From Phycomyces nitens (Eukaryota > Mucoromycota > Mucoromycetes > Mucorales > Phycomycetaceae): a stretch of 64,000 nucleotides of DNA. The position numbers were made by a program, and so were the translations under genes. The first letter of the stretch is position 1, and every line of letters begins with the position of its first letter. Shown one piece after another: positions 13,110 to 24,663 of this stretch. The stretch covers positions 4,487,501 to 4,551,500 of the forward strand of contig JAHRBC010000005.1 in the NCBI GenBank assembly GCA_022702545.1. The letters run 5' to 3'. Below the pieces are notes generated by a model. That model worked only from the letters and a program-made list of their open reading frames with translations. It did no database searches and was not told where the DNA came from.

Positions 13110-15024
13110 TCAATCATCATTCATAATATTCAACATGGCCAACTGAATTGTCCACTCGATCTTTTGTTCAGTTTCTTTTTCCTGTGGCGTCAAGGAGCTC
13201 TTTCCACGTACAATTTCGATCATTTCGTTTACATGAGTCTCCCATTTTCGAATAAAGCGGGGTCCATGCTTCATGATTTCTTCAGAATGGCGCTTTGAAA
13301 TACCTGAAATAACCTTTGATACCGCATCATCCGATAATGAACCGTGTCGCAATGTCGATTCTCCAAGATGACACCTGTAGCGCCAAATGATCACCAAGAC
13401 GTGTCGATAAATATCTGACATGGAATTCATGTTTGTGGGTCGGGTCTTCATGAAAAGATGGAACATCTTATCCAGTCTAAACCCTGATAATCTTCGTAAA
13501 TGCTGGTGCTTTTCCGCAACGCATGAGAAATCCGAGTCCATCAATATCATTTCACATATTTCAGATAAAAATGTAGTGCAGGAAATAACCTATTCAAAGC
13601 ATTTAGACAAACCGGATAGATGTACGGGAATTCGTTATTACTTGCAATAGATTGGTAAACGCACTGGTGTCTAGGCGATTGATTCTGTGGTAGGATTGTT
13701 GGACCATAGATCCAATATCCACAAGTTGATCACAGTAGGATAGACCAATGAGCTTTATAAAAATTCAAGTCATCTTGACGAACATAGGCTGGTTAAATAC
13801 AGATCTTACCATATTCAATAGTCGACCTGCCATATCTATAGATTTCATATAAAGGACTTGGTTCGTCTGATAGCCTTGTGCTTGTTGAAAGACGTCAAAA
13901 ATAATATCCAAATAAGGTTCCAAATGTGTTCGATTTCCAAGAATATCTTTTGAAATAGTAGATAAAAAGGCACACTTGTCAAGTTCATTTGAACTTCCTT
14001 TAAAGTATATTAAAAGTTAAAAAACAATATATATGCATTTTTATTATCTAATACTCTTTACCTATGCGCATATGTATATCTTGCTCCATGATAGATATCA
14101 AGAGCTCCAGTACCATATGTCGACGCTTTTCAACAAGGGAAAATTAAATATTATTTTCCTACTCTTCATCTGCTATATATTCTTTTGATTTACCTCTCTT
14201 TCCATTTCATTTTCATCCTGGTCTACCGTAAAGCTCTTTTTGATAAAATCCCATAAATCAAGATACTTTCCCAAGGCACATTTGATTTCAGGTGTCTCAA
14301 TCTCTTCCTCTCGTTTCCTTTTATAAACGAACTGCTTGTCTTGGGCTCCAAATGATGACCAAATCCCTTGGAAGGTAGATGACCCAAATACTTGCAACAC
14401 ATTTTTAAGAATCCTTTGTGCAATCTCGCAACCAGCAAAGATATATCTAGGGCTTTTGGATCGATACCTTCCATTAGCAGGTGGTGTAAGGATCCTGTTG
14501 ATAAGAGCGAACAAGAGCTGGCTAAAGATAAGAACAAAATATATTAAGCTCTGTTCATTTGGCTATCAATATAAAGCAAGATTTTAATTTCCTTACATTG
14601 GAAGTTCTCTCTGTGCTTTAAGTGCACCTTCCATAATCTCCATAGCAGCTATATCTATTTACAAGCGTATTAGGCATATATATGTATATATGTATATGTA
14701 TATGTATATTGTATTATTATTTTTACCATGGCCTACATCAAGATAGTCAAAAATCATATCTCCAAGCTTTGGCTGAAGAGCTTCTTGACCGATTAATTGA
14801 GCTTTTTTGTGAATTCCAAAAAGTAAGTAAACCTCAATCAATTCAGGATCAAGGCTCAGCATCTCTTCAGCTGAAATTTCACTCGCATCGCATCCCGGTT
14901 GGGATACAATAAAGACAAATCTTCCTTTCTACACAGCACAAGTCATGCTTATCAGAATGCATTCAATCGTCTGTTTAATTAAAGGTGTTCTCGCCTCATT
15001 AAAACGATGTCCAATAATTGACAT
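13110..15024 (-). CDS. Uncharacterised alpha-helical protein
   Basis: I do not recognise this family. Eight exons can be joined in frame on the minus strand: 15024-14995, 14928-14727, 14654-14597, 14521-14194, 14125-14062, 13997-13810, 13752-13642 and 13589-13110, giving about 486 residues. The protein is mostly amphipathic helix with no signal peptide, membrane segment or enzyme motif, suggesting a HEAT/ARM-like scaffold. The middle has a basic stretch (KRKREEEIE). The first intron is uncertain: to join the Met at 15024 to exon 2 I need a GC-AG intron (14929-14994); otherwise the true start lies in exon 2, for example the Met encoded near 14860. It shares a 111-bp divergent promoter with the DHFR gene. 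The 3' end is convergent with the APC3-like gene. Confidence 0.65.
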
Positions 15025-15135
15025 GGTTTAAAGTATCAATATGCTTAAAGGCATTCTAGCTCCAAGTTAAACTTCGTGACAGTCAAATGTGACACGGTCA
15101 TCGTTTTCCTTTTATTGCGTTGCTTCTCTCTTTCA
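15025..15135. promoter_or_regulatory. Short divergent promoter, unknown gene / DHFR
   Basis: Only 111 bp separate the predicted start codons of the unrecognised minus-strand gene and DHFR, so both must use overlapping promoter and 5' leader sequence. An upstream in-frame ATG at 15076 would add 20 hydrophobic residues to DHFR, but the canonical start at 15136 fits the family better. Confidence 0.55.
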
Positions 15136-15778
15136 ATGACTCGATTTGCCCTTATTGTAGCAGCTACTAATGATCTTGGGATTGGTGTTCATGGGGGTCT
15201 TCCCTGGAGAATCCCCAAAGACATGGCCTTCTTTAAGCATGTCACTACCCTTATCCCACGCGAATCCAAAGACACGGAACAGAATGCAGTAATCATGGGC
15301 CGAGTCACCTGGGAATCCATTCCGTCAAAATTTCGCCCACTTCCAGACCGATTCAATGTAGTCGTGTCTCGAAATCTAGATTATGACCTGTAAGAATTCG
15401 TTTGTTGTCTAGTGTATAAAAAAAACCATTGGACACTAACACATATGAAGCCATACTGAAGGGAACGCAGTCTTGGCTGGATCATTAGAAGAGGCGTTCA
15501 AGGCGACTGAACCAAAGAAGCCCTCTCGAGTGTTTATAATTGGAGGTGCTCAGATGTATTCTATGGCCATCAAAAAACCCGAATGCACCCACATCATATT
15601 GACACGCATACTGAACAAAGTAGACTGCGATGTCTTTTTCCCAGAAATTGATCTGGACCAGTATCGTCTGGCAAGTCATGAGGAACTGGAATCGTACGTA
15701 GAACAAGAGGTGCCAAAGGGTATTCAGACTCACAAAGAGTATGAATACAAGTTTCAAATGTATATTCGTTATGCATAA
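15136..15778 (+). CDS. Dihydrofolate reductase
   Basis: NADPH-dependent reduction of dihydrofolate to tetrahydrofolate, needed for thymidylate, purine and methionine synthesis. Two exons, 15136-15389 and 15451-15778, joined by a 61-nt GT-AG intron; 193 residues, typical of fungal monofunctional DHFR. Family marks: FALIVAATNDLGIG with the substrate-binding GGLPWRIPKDMAFFK, the NADPH-binding NAVIMGRVTWESIP and RPLPDRFNVVVSRN, and VFIIGGAQMYSMAI. The start at 15136 puts the first beta strand immediately after the initiator Met. An in-frame ATG exists at 15076 but would give an unusual hydrophobic extension. No fused thymidylate synthase is present, as expected outside plants and protists. Confidence 0.95.
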
Positions 15779-16212
15779 TACCAAATAAAAACAAGGACTC
15801 CTTTATTGTATCCATGTATGTTTATATGCTTGATTATAAACACTTTCTAAAATACCTAGCAAGTTATCAAGATGTATTTAGATGGAGTAAATAAGCATTT
15901 TGAATGGTCAGTTTTCCCAGAAAAGATATTTGATATAGATATTTAGCAGGTCCCAAAATGAGGATTGTATTAGAGTGGTGCTTGGAACTCATGCTAAACT
16001 CTTGTTAGTTTATATGATTTCCATAGTAATTGATGTTGAAAAGTGTATTAGATGAGTATCAAAGATTTCTAATATAAACATGAGCTGATAGTATGAATAT
16101 ACATGTATATCAGGTTCTTAATTGCTTTGGAATAGGCTTTGGTTCATGAAAACCGCGCATACCATATTAATACACAGTTGTACACTGGTTTATTGATCTA
16201 TGCTTATATATA
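15779..16212. other. Spacer between DHFR and the Tc1 element
   Basis: 434 bp of AT-rich sequence containing the DHFR 3' end. No gene seen. Confidence 0.5.
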
Positions 16213-17553
16213 CAGTGCCCTACAAATTTGAATTTCCGGATTCGAAGTCCGTGTATTTATCTTCACATACCATCATACTTTATTTTCCTTGTTCTCCCTA
16301 ATCTTATTACAATGTCCAGCTCAAATTCAACAAGCACAGAGAGCACATCTCAAAGAAAGTACAAGCACTATTGAACCGCTGAAAAATATATTATGTTTGG
16401 AATTAATCAAGGTGGAATGTCGATTCCTGAGATCTCGCGACACAAAGATGTAGAGGAAAGAACAATCCATTATATTATAGAAAAGTATAATAAAACCTGG
16501 TCTGTCGAGAACATACGTCATGCAGGAAGACCTAAGCTTTTCAATGCTAGAGACAAACGGTATATCCAAAAAATGATACAAAAGAACCGCAAGAAGACAT
16601 TGAAAGATGTTACGGAGGAAGTTGAGGAAATGATTGCTGCACCTATTTCCGAAAATACTGTTTCCCAAACCTTGCACGATTTGGGATTTAACAGTTGTGC
16701 TGCAGTTGCCAAGCCTTTCTTGACACAGACAAATATGGCAGCACGAAAGAGATGGGCTCAAGCAAGAATGAATTGGAGTGAAGAATGGAAATCAGTGGTT
16801 TGGAGTGATAAGTCCAGGTTTTCACTTTTCAAAACAAATGGGCGTATCCATGTGTAGAGAAGACCGAATGAAAAGTATGCCACTGACTGCCTCCAACCAA
16901 AGGTGCAAGGAGATTGTGGATCAGTAATGGTATGGGGGTGTATCTGGGCTAGAGGTGTCGGACCCTTTGTTGTCCTAAAGGACAATATGAATGCAAAGTC
17001 CTATGTAGAAGTATTGTAGACAGCATTCAAGCCATACTTTGACAGTCTTTCGCACAAGGACAAACTGCACTACTATTTCCAAGAAGATAATGCTACGCCC
17101 CATAAAGCAGTATTGTCAAAAAGTGCAAGAAAGATCTTGGTATAGACGTTCTTGAGTGGCCATCAAAGAGTCCAGATCTCAACCCAATTGAGAATATCTG
17201 GAATCTTTTAGATGACCGTGTGCGGTCAAGACCTTGCCAGCCTACCACAATGAAGAAGTTAGAAGATGCTCTGAAAGAAGAGTGGGAAACTATCACTATA
17301 AGTGTATGTGAAAAGTACTGCCTTGACATGCCCAAAAGACTATTGGCTGTTAAAAAGTATAAAGGTAGACCTATACTTTATTGAATAAATACCTACTTTT
17401 TATCAGTTAAAGTACAATCCTTAAGCTATTTAATCACAAAGTTGTAGAGGTCTTGGATGCATATATAATGAATATGATAGAAAACAAAATATGATATTAG
17501 ATTTACTTGATTTTTGAAATGTGATTTCGGAAATTCAAATTTGTAGGGGACTG
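16213..17553 (+). mobile_element. Tc1/mariner transposon with both terminal inverted repeats
   Basis: A 1341-bp element delimited by inverted repeats of at least 28 bp: it begins CAGTGCCCTACAAATTTGAA and ends with the reverse complement CAGTCCCCTACAAATTTGAA, one mismatch. TA dinucleotides flank it at 16211-16212 and 17554-17555, the target duplication of the Tc1/mariner superfamily. It carries one transposase relic on the plus strand. The good TIRs but broken transposase suggest a fairly young copy that could only be mobilised in trans. Confidence 0.92.
16312..17384 (+). pseudogene. Broken Tc1 transposase
   Basis: Transposase relic inside the element. The frame from ATG 16312 is stopped at 16372-16374, 16855-16857 and 17017-17019, and a one-base shift near 17110-17120 is needed to continue to the natural end at 17384. 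The helix-turn-helix region (GGMSIPEISRHKDVEERT) and the DDE catalytic domain are readable: first Asp in VWSDKSRF (the usual SDES has become SDKS), second in FQEDNATPH and the Glu in SPDLNPIENIW, a DD34E-type spacing. It cannot produce full-length protein. Confidence 0.9.
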
Positions 17554-18220
17554 TATATATTTTACAAGTTACATGTATCAACACCAATACTTGTATTCAT
17601 GCTTACATTCTACAAGATGTGCGCTTATAACAGCCAATAATTGGTTGATCACAAAAAATCCCTCTTTTTTTTTTGTACAGAGCCTTGAACTTTACAAAAC
17701 GCCTAATGAATATTCTGTGGCTCAAGTCTTGCAAATATACAAATGTGGCATGGTAGTTAAAATATAGATGTGGATCTAGTAAAATGTACAAAAATAGACA
17801 TAATAAAATATTTAAATTTATACTTTACACACCTTGCCAAAAGTAAAGCTTATTTTGCAGAAATTGTTTATTATTATTATTATTATTATTAGAACATTCA
17901 AAGATGCATATTTTTAATGACAAGGTTATATTGTCAAGTACAGATATTAGGCCAAGTGTTCTATGAATATTACAATACTGATATTTTCCATATAATTATC
18001 TTTTTGGGCTTTACTAGGCTGGTGAAACGTTTCGCAGTAAAGATCTCATTATTTTTTTAAAGTAAATATCAACTTTTTTACTGGTAGGTCACATCTTTAT
18101 TCATAGAATAGAGCTATAAAAGCAATAATGGAAAGTCATGATTCTCGAGATAAATAGATCTGATTACTATATAATATTCCGGGAAATACTCCTCTTGTTC
18201 TCTTTCAAATATTACGCACA
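17554..18220. other. Spacer upstream of the kelch gene
   Basis: 667 bp of AT-rich sequence with an ATT microsatellite at about 17869-17891. No gene seen. Confidence 0.5.
17869..17891. repeat. ATT trinucleotide microsatellite
   Basis: About eight ATT units in the spacer between the Tc1 element and the kelch gene. Confidence 0.9.
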
Positions 18221-21216
18221 ATGATTAGCTTTCAACAGCGATATCGGTATATATCAACTTTACTCGGCCTTGGACTTTGGTTTTATACTTTTGATATAGT
18301 ATCAAGTACCTATGCGGGGATAGCAAAGGGTCTGGGAAATAGTATTCCTCGTTATGAACAAGCTTCGTTTTCCTATGGCAACAAACTCTATGCATACGGA
18401 GGAAGAACGTCGGGTGATTATAGGACTTCCATATTCTCTTCCGTATCTTTATCAAGTGAAGCCGACACAAAAGGAGATATATTATACGAAATAGTTCCTC
18501 AATCAAGTCCTGGTCCAAAGACATCTTATTCTCGGGCCATTGTGTTGAACGATAAGCATACAGTCGTACTCTTTACAGGATTGGATGATTCTCAGAAATC
18601 CAGCAATGAAACCATTCACACTTATACTTACGACTTTCAAGCTCCAAATGACTCTTGGAAACGTGTTTATGGGATCAACTCTATTGGGCCTGGATCGCGA
18701 ATATTCTTCACAGTTACATTGGCACCTAATGGAAAGATATTCCTTTACGGAGGGTCAACTATGGATAGCGCGGCCTTTTTCAATGATTTATGGAGTTTTG
18801 ATCCGATTTCTCTCGAGTATGTAAACCTTACTCAGTCGAATCAAATGTATATGAGTGGCCATACTGCCACAATCCTCCCGTAGGTATTTCAAAGAGTATA
18901 AACGCAAAAATATTAATCTAGTTAAATATATAGGAATGGCCAGATTGTGTTCTTTTCTGGTGGATTTTCAAAAAGTGCAACTAGCTCTACATATTTACCA
19001 AGTCTCAATGAAATCAATATCTATGACACAAACACAAATACATGGATTTACATCAATGCAACACGCGAATCACTAGAGGGCCGAATATACGCGAGCTCAG
19101 TCTTGGGTAATTTGAATACCATTGCTCAACTAATTGTTTGGCTTTGTTAAAAAAATAACCATATGATTATATAGGTCCAGATAACAAGACAATTATCTTG
19201 TTTGGTGGTAATGAAGCAGCAAATGCTCAAACACTCGGAATTCTAAATATCAATATCTTGGTATAATTTAGGAAGTGATATTGTCAGTAAATACTTTAAT
19301 GATGTGCTTTTACTGGATACAACTACATGGGTTTGGACAAGACCGATAATATCAGGCGATTATCCTGCTGCTTATTCGCATTTTATAATGGGGTTCATTG
19401 CTGAAAATCTCTTGGCAATTGTGCATGGTAAATATCATGTAGGCATATTCCACTTGATACTAATAAATTGTGTGTTTTTTATAGAGAATCTAAAAGTATT
19501 TCCTTACAAAGACATCACTATCCTGGGCATCAATGATCAAGCGACCTCAAATTACGCGTGGTTGAGCGGTCCAAATGATCTATTGAGCTTAGAGGAAACA
19601 TCGAACCCTCAAAGCAAGATAAATCGATCAAAAATCGCAGGGATAGCTGTTGGCTCTATATTACTTGCACTTATTCTGGGATTTTGGGCCTGGAAATCTT
19701 TCAAGGACCCTTATTACTTGCCAAATCTATTTCAAGGGTTTATTTGGGATCCAAGGTAAGTAGCCATTAACTAGTCAATCAAAGTATTTTGGTCTAAAAT
19801 AATTATCTGTAGAGATGGCGAGCCGATCTGGACCGAGATATTTCGTCTAGCAGCCCAATTGATCCTTGCATTCATTTTCCTAGCCTATTTGGTGTTTTCT
19901 ATTCGACAAGTACTTGAGAGTCCAACGACAAGTATCACAATTCGTACAATAGTGCCATCTGTCCAAATAGCAGGTATTTATTATTCTTAAAATTATCAAA
20001 GAATATATTTAATTGACTTGGAATAGATATAAGATTTTGTTTTGAAGGCTGGGATGCATCTGAAAACTTGGACCAAGTAACCTCTGAAGGAAACGGTGTC
20101 ATCTTGGCGTGTTACACTGACAGAGATGTTTCGTGTCTCGAGTTTCTGACAAAGCTCGATATGACAGTTCATATTCCTATATTTGAAGACTCTACCGCAG
20201 GCTCTTATTGCTATCTATTTTCTCCTCCAAGTTGGTTCCGCTTGGGAAACACTGGGGACGGAAGTCGCAATGGAACAAGAATTCGGGTCATATTTCACGC
20301 AGATCAGGGTGTTTCTGGCATCATTCGCATTACCCAGTACCCACCTGGAATGAATCCCAACATAAAAATCTATAATATAAACATAACCGACGTATCCTCA
20401 CAAATGTCAGATCAAGATGTCAATGAATGGGCTACGCGCGATATGCAAGGAAAAAGCGATTCGAATACATTCACAATGTACACAAATTATTCAATGAATA
20501 TGAAATATCAAATCAAGGACCATCAGTACCTCGAGAATACCGGCTGGAACCGAATAGGCTTTCTACCTCGCTATAATAGTACTCCAGAAATCAGCTCCTC
20601 GATTCTTACAAGCGATTCTAGTGTTCAGAAATACCTACAGTACGCTTACAGTGCGGATATAATAGGATCCTTAAACCTTTACCCAGAAGATTATTCCACA
20701 GTTATCGAGCAAGATCAAAAGATACATACCATTATCAACTCACTTGGTTCAGTTGGTGGTATTCTCAGTCTTATAGTCGGTATACAAGTATGGCTATTTG
20801 GCTTTCGTCCAAAGTCACCATGGGGTGTTGTCCAACATTTTTCCCGAGGATTTATGAGACGGTCTTTGAGAACGAGCCTTCAAAAGAAGTTTAAGACGAA
20901 TACACCTATTCCTTTTGTTGACATTGACAGAACAGAGGATTGCCAAATTAATAGGACCAAAACAGATGATGGCCAGACTGATGAGACCAAGACCATGTTG
21001 CTAGAAGACCAGCAAGACCAAAAGTGGAATGACCTACAGGATCGTGTATATCTAATGGAATCCCGTATGAAGTTAACAGAGCGTTTGTTTGAAGCTTACT
21101 ATTTAGACACTGAAATATTTAAAGAGCTCGGCTCAGCAACTGGAAATCGTAACAGAAATGCCTTTGGGAGCACTAAAGATAAATATAATACTCCAAACGA
21201 CACAGACAAAGTATGA
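18221..21216 (+). CDS. Kelch-repeat transmembrane protein
   Basis: Seven exons: 18221-18879, 18934-19106, 19175-19207 (33 nt), 19272-19427, 19485-19755, 19813-19973 and 20027-21216; about 880 residues. The N-terminus has a hydrophobic signal segment (residues 12-32), then kelch repeats around residues 40-390 with the double-glycine strands LYAYGGRTS, IFLYGGSTM, IVFFSGGF and ILFGGSD and the NDLWSFD / NDVLLLDT blades. Two membrane segments follow close together (GIAVGSILLALILGFWAW; LAAQLILAFIFLAYLVFS), then a large extracytosolic-looking domain and a last membrane segment (GILSLIVGIQVWLFGF) before a charged tail. Splicing out 19208-19271 restores a perfect kelch motif that otherwise runs into a stop. 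Intron 19428-19484 is 57 nt without a stop, so its retention would be in frame. Function unknown. Confidence 0.85.
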
Positions 21217-21750
21217 ATAGACTATACAACAAATATCATACTCTAATAAAATTAGGCTTTAATATATTTGTGAAGAGAAAAAAAAAGTCTTGCCAAGAAT
21301 TGAATATAAATCGGTTGGAAGTTATGCTTAGAGTAATAGTAATATTATATTTTGTATATGTAAACAGACAAATACTACGGCTAATTGACATTTTATATAC
21401 AGCTTTGAATAGAGCATTAGGATAGGATCATATTCAACCACCCATGCGATATATAATCTATTAATGATGTATTGAAAAGGTAATTATAGATCTAAAGAAA
21501 TATGTATGTTTGAATGTAAAGATCAACAGTGGTGCTACTTTTGCCCAGACACACATCTTGGTACAGAATATCAAATACATTTAATACCAAGATATTGCAG
21601 CCCATAAAGCTATATAATTATTGGGCATATAGTACAAGAAATATAGTAATCATTATAAGTTATATGGAAAATATGGGTTATTAGTTATAATGCAGTTGAT
21701 AATTCAACACCTAGTGACATGATTAGGGTACCAAAAGTTATGGCTTTTGC

Positions 21751-21794
<44 letters not shown>

Positions 21795-22597
21795 AGCTAA
21801 AAAGACAATGTGAGCTACTTTACACTATACACTTGATAGAAACAGTAGATATTCAGGCTGATAAAGACAAAAACAAAGAGAGTAAAAACACAGTGGCTCA
21901 AGTTGGCTATTGTTGGCTAAAAGAAGCATAATCTTATTCTGTGCGACAGTTGAGATGATTATATGGTTTATAAAATCCATTATAAATACACATATCATGG
22001 CCACCTCTATATCTGTTTTCTACGCCATAAACTGATAAAATGCCAATTGGGTGATAGAATATGTTACCAAAGAGACTATTGAAGCAATGTCTTTTTATTA
22101 GATCCTTTTTAGCTATCTTGGACATTATTGCACGTTGTCATCATACTCACGATAAATCTGGTCAGGAGATTGATATATCTATTATCCAAAAGTACTACTT
22201 GACTCTAAAAAGATCCCATTTGCCTGCAGTTAACAATAGAAAGGAAAACTTTGAATATCTTGACTACTTTGGTGCCTCTGTTTGTGCTATTTATTCAATA
22301 CATAATACAATGCAATGCATTCAATTCATATGCAAAGCATAAAATATTATTCATCCAATAGGATTTATGGGAATCAGAGTGAAAATGTGATTTGTCCAAT
22401 TGTCTTTTTTGGAATCAGTCTCATCAGAGGTTCATTGGCATACAGCCCTTATTAATAAAACCTCCGACATGGCCGCGTCAGCAATCGTCATGATTCAGAT
22501 GCCGCCAATGTAACGTCAACATATAAGATGTAAGCAAAGGCAAAGGGTGGATTGGTTGATTAAGCTTCTTTTCTTCCCAACTACTTTCTAAATCATC
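21217..22597. other. Spacer, no gene seen
   Basis: 1.4 kb of AT-rich sequence with a long AAT microsatellite at about 21751-21792. A short frame at 22061-22342 is not convincing: no domain and no splicing partner. Confidence 0.5.
21751..21792. repeat. AAT trinucleotide microsatellite
   Basis: About fourteen uninterrupted AAT units, the longest simple triplet run in the non-coding part of this window. Confidence 0.92.
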
Positions 22598-22798
22598 ATG
22601 TGTTACCGTACTCCTTGTGCTAAATGTGGAAAGGCCACCTGGGCCGGTAATATTGATAATCAATTAGAAAAGCCACATCCTAAATACACAATTTTTTTTA
22701 CATCTTTAGGCTGTGGAAAGCACATTGACCAAGCTCTTGCTGGTTTGAGCCCCGAAGAGATCTGCCAGTGCAAGGAGCCTCAGCCAGAGAAGAAGTAA
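22598..22798 (+). CDS. Small conserved Cys-rich protein (45 residues)
   Basis: Two exons, 22598-22646 and 22710-22798, split by a 63-nt GT-AG intron; spliced product is 45 residues. Without splicing the frame also stays open (63 nt is a multiple of three), which hides the gene structure. The product has a CxxC-type arrangement, C-x4-C-x2-C-GK-x-TWAGCG-x-HI, then a late C-x-C. The short pattern with CGK-TWAGCG-HI is, from memory, a widely conserved uncharacterised fungal and plant small protein, probably binding a metal. I cannot name a function. It lies tail-to-tail with prohibitin, 212 bp apart. Confidence 0.8.
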   Translation: MCYRTPCAKCGKATWAGNIDNQLEKPHPKYTIFFTSLGCGKHIDQALAGLSPEEICQCKEPQPEKK

Positions 22799-23010
22799 AT
22801 CTCGTCAACACCCAAATTCCCCCTTTTCTCTCAAATCAACCAAACAAAAAAAAGACCTCTTTAAATCTAAATATTTGTATCCAAGGTGCTCTATCCAATA
22901 AACCATTGGTCTTCTTGGTTGTCTTCACTCAATAAACTACTTTTTTTTTGGTTCCATATCTTTTTTCATTTTTATTTTTGATGTACACCATTCGATCATT
23001 GTCTAAGTAT

Positions 23011-24034
23011 TTAAGCGTTGAGGTTGTAGAGCATGTTGTTGCCACCCTCTCTGTTGCTGGGCAAGTATGTGACATTGCGGGCATTGGCCAAGGTCTGTGC
23101 AATCTCCTTTGAGGCTTCAATACGTCTGAAAGCAATGATACTATATAATTCCCAAACACAAGGCGTAATTAGTCTTGACTTCCAAAACTACATCCTGTTT
23201 TCATATTTACCCAGCACCAGCCTTCTCCAAAGAGTCAGAAATCAATTCAGCAGCCTGAGCATCACCCTCAGCACGGATAATGGCAGCCTGTCTCTCCTGC
23301 TCGGCACGCTCGACAATGAACTTTGCGCGCTCGGCCTCCTGCTGGGCAATCTGCTTCTGCTCAACAGCGTTGGTGAACTCCTTACCAAAGGTCATGTGGG
23401 TCTATAAAAGAGCCATTAGAAAGAGCACAAAAGGTGTTATAAACAAAGTCACGTACGATAGAGACATCATCCAAAGCAATGTTGAATTCTCTGGCACGCT
23501 TGTAGAGCTCCTCGCGAATTCTGGCAGAGACAACCTCACGCTGAGTAATCAACTCACTAGCGTCAAACTGAGCAACGACAGCCTTCAAGACTTCGTTACC
23601 AATAGAGGGAAGAACTCTCTCGTCATAGTCCTGACCGAGGTTCTGGTAGATAGCAGGCAACTGCTTAAGCTCAGGGCGGTGGAGGACACGGAGAGTGAGG
23701 GAAATCATCTGCATATCCTTGGAACCAGTGGTGGTGGAGATGTTGCGAGGCTTGGTACGAGTATCGAACTGAATGGCGCGCTGGAGCCAGGGCACAAGGA
23801 AGTGAGTTCCTTCACCGACCGACAAGGGCTTGACACCCTGGATACGGTCAAAGATAACAGCACGGTGGCCACCCTGGACTACAAGTCATTGTGTCAAAAG
23901 TGTAAGCTTTCTTCATTTTTACGTCCCTTGAAAGGAAAACAAAACTCACCATCGTACATGGCAGACTGGATGCCACCAATGGCAACGCTGACAGGAATGG
24001 CGTACTTGGCAATGGTCTGGAGCACGGCGGCCAT
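23011..24034 (-). CDS. PHB1: Prohibitin 1
   Basis: Subunit of the inner mitochondrial membrane prohibitin ring, which stabilises newly made respiratory proteins and restrains the m-AAA protease. Four exons on the minus strand: 24034-23950, 23878-23457, 23401-23211 and 23140-23011; 275 residues, normal for PHB1. Recognisable blocks: the N-terminal hydrophobic anchor ([19 protein letters not shown]), [28 protein letters not shown], the SPFH core with [24 protein letters not shown] and LITQRE, and the coiled-coil [16 protein letters not shown]. The ending [15 protein letters not shown] is PHB1-like. It is divergently arranged with PIG-X over 629 bp. GC content is higher than around it, as for a well-expressed gene. 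Confidence 0.96.
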
Positions 24035-24663
24035 GGTTGATTATGTGTGAGAAGAGGTGTGTGCGTTTCTGCGACGTCAACTAAAAAAATAATAACAACT
24101 ACCCTAAAATTGCGTGACTGTTCTCTCCTGAGCAACCCCAGTCGGCAATTCTAGGGACACTACATTTTGGATCAAAGAAAATGTAGGCTATTTTTTAATA
24201 TTGTCCCAAATAGCCTGTCAATAAGCAACCAGAGGCCCCTTTCAGAATCCCAAGGAGTTGAACGACTATTGCAAATGTCTTGATTTTGCTTTGCTAAAGA
24301 CCGTTTTAATTGGCCAGCCTGGCTTAATTGTGTTGGCAAAGATGGTGGTTTAGGCAGCCAAATCTTGCGAGCGCCATGTAAAAAGTCGAGCTTTGGGAAA
24401 CCCTATCTTTGGGATTATCATTTGTAAAGAGCCCTTTGACAGGTCGGTGATTCATTTTTATTTTGACCTCATAATCCGTCCCACAGAGTCATTCGTACAT
24501 TGGTACACACAGGCACAAAAATAAATACGATTTCTAGTGTGTATGCGCATACGTATCTACTGCATTCTTGGGTAATGGAGGAAGAGGCTTAGACTATTAT
24601 TCAATCTCCGTCATCCAAAGAAAGAGAAGCCAAAGGGAATGAGACTAGACACCACTGCCAGTC
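24035..24663. promoter_or_regulatory. Divergent promoter region PHB1 / PIG-X
   Basis: 629 bp between two divergently transcribed start codons. No confident binding motif could be assigned by eye. Confidence 0.5.

Noticed and set aside
16236..16252. GGATTCGAAGTCC as a tRNA T-loop
   Set aside because: It belongs to the inner side of the Tc1 terminal repeat; no cloverleaf could be formed around it.
19201..19300. Apparent frameshift disabling the kelch gene
   Set aside because: An intron at 19208-19271 restores the frame and an exact kelch motif (ILFGGSDIVSKYFNDVLLLD).
21753..21792. Tandem repeats as a possible CRISPR array
   Set aside because: They are simple triplet microsatellites with no spacers, and the DNA is eukaryotic.
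23033..24050. Long plus-strand frames opposite prohibitin
   Set aside because: Antisense shadows of a strongly conserved PHB1 gene; no domain of their own.
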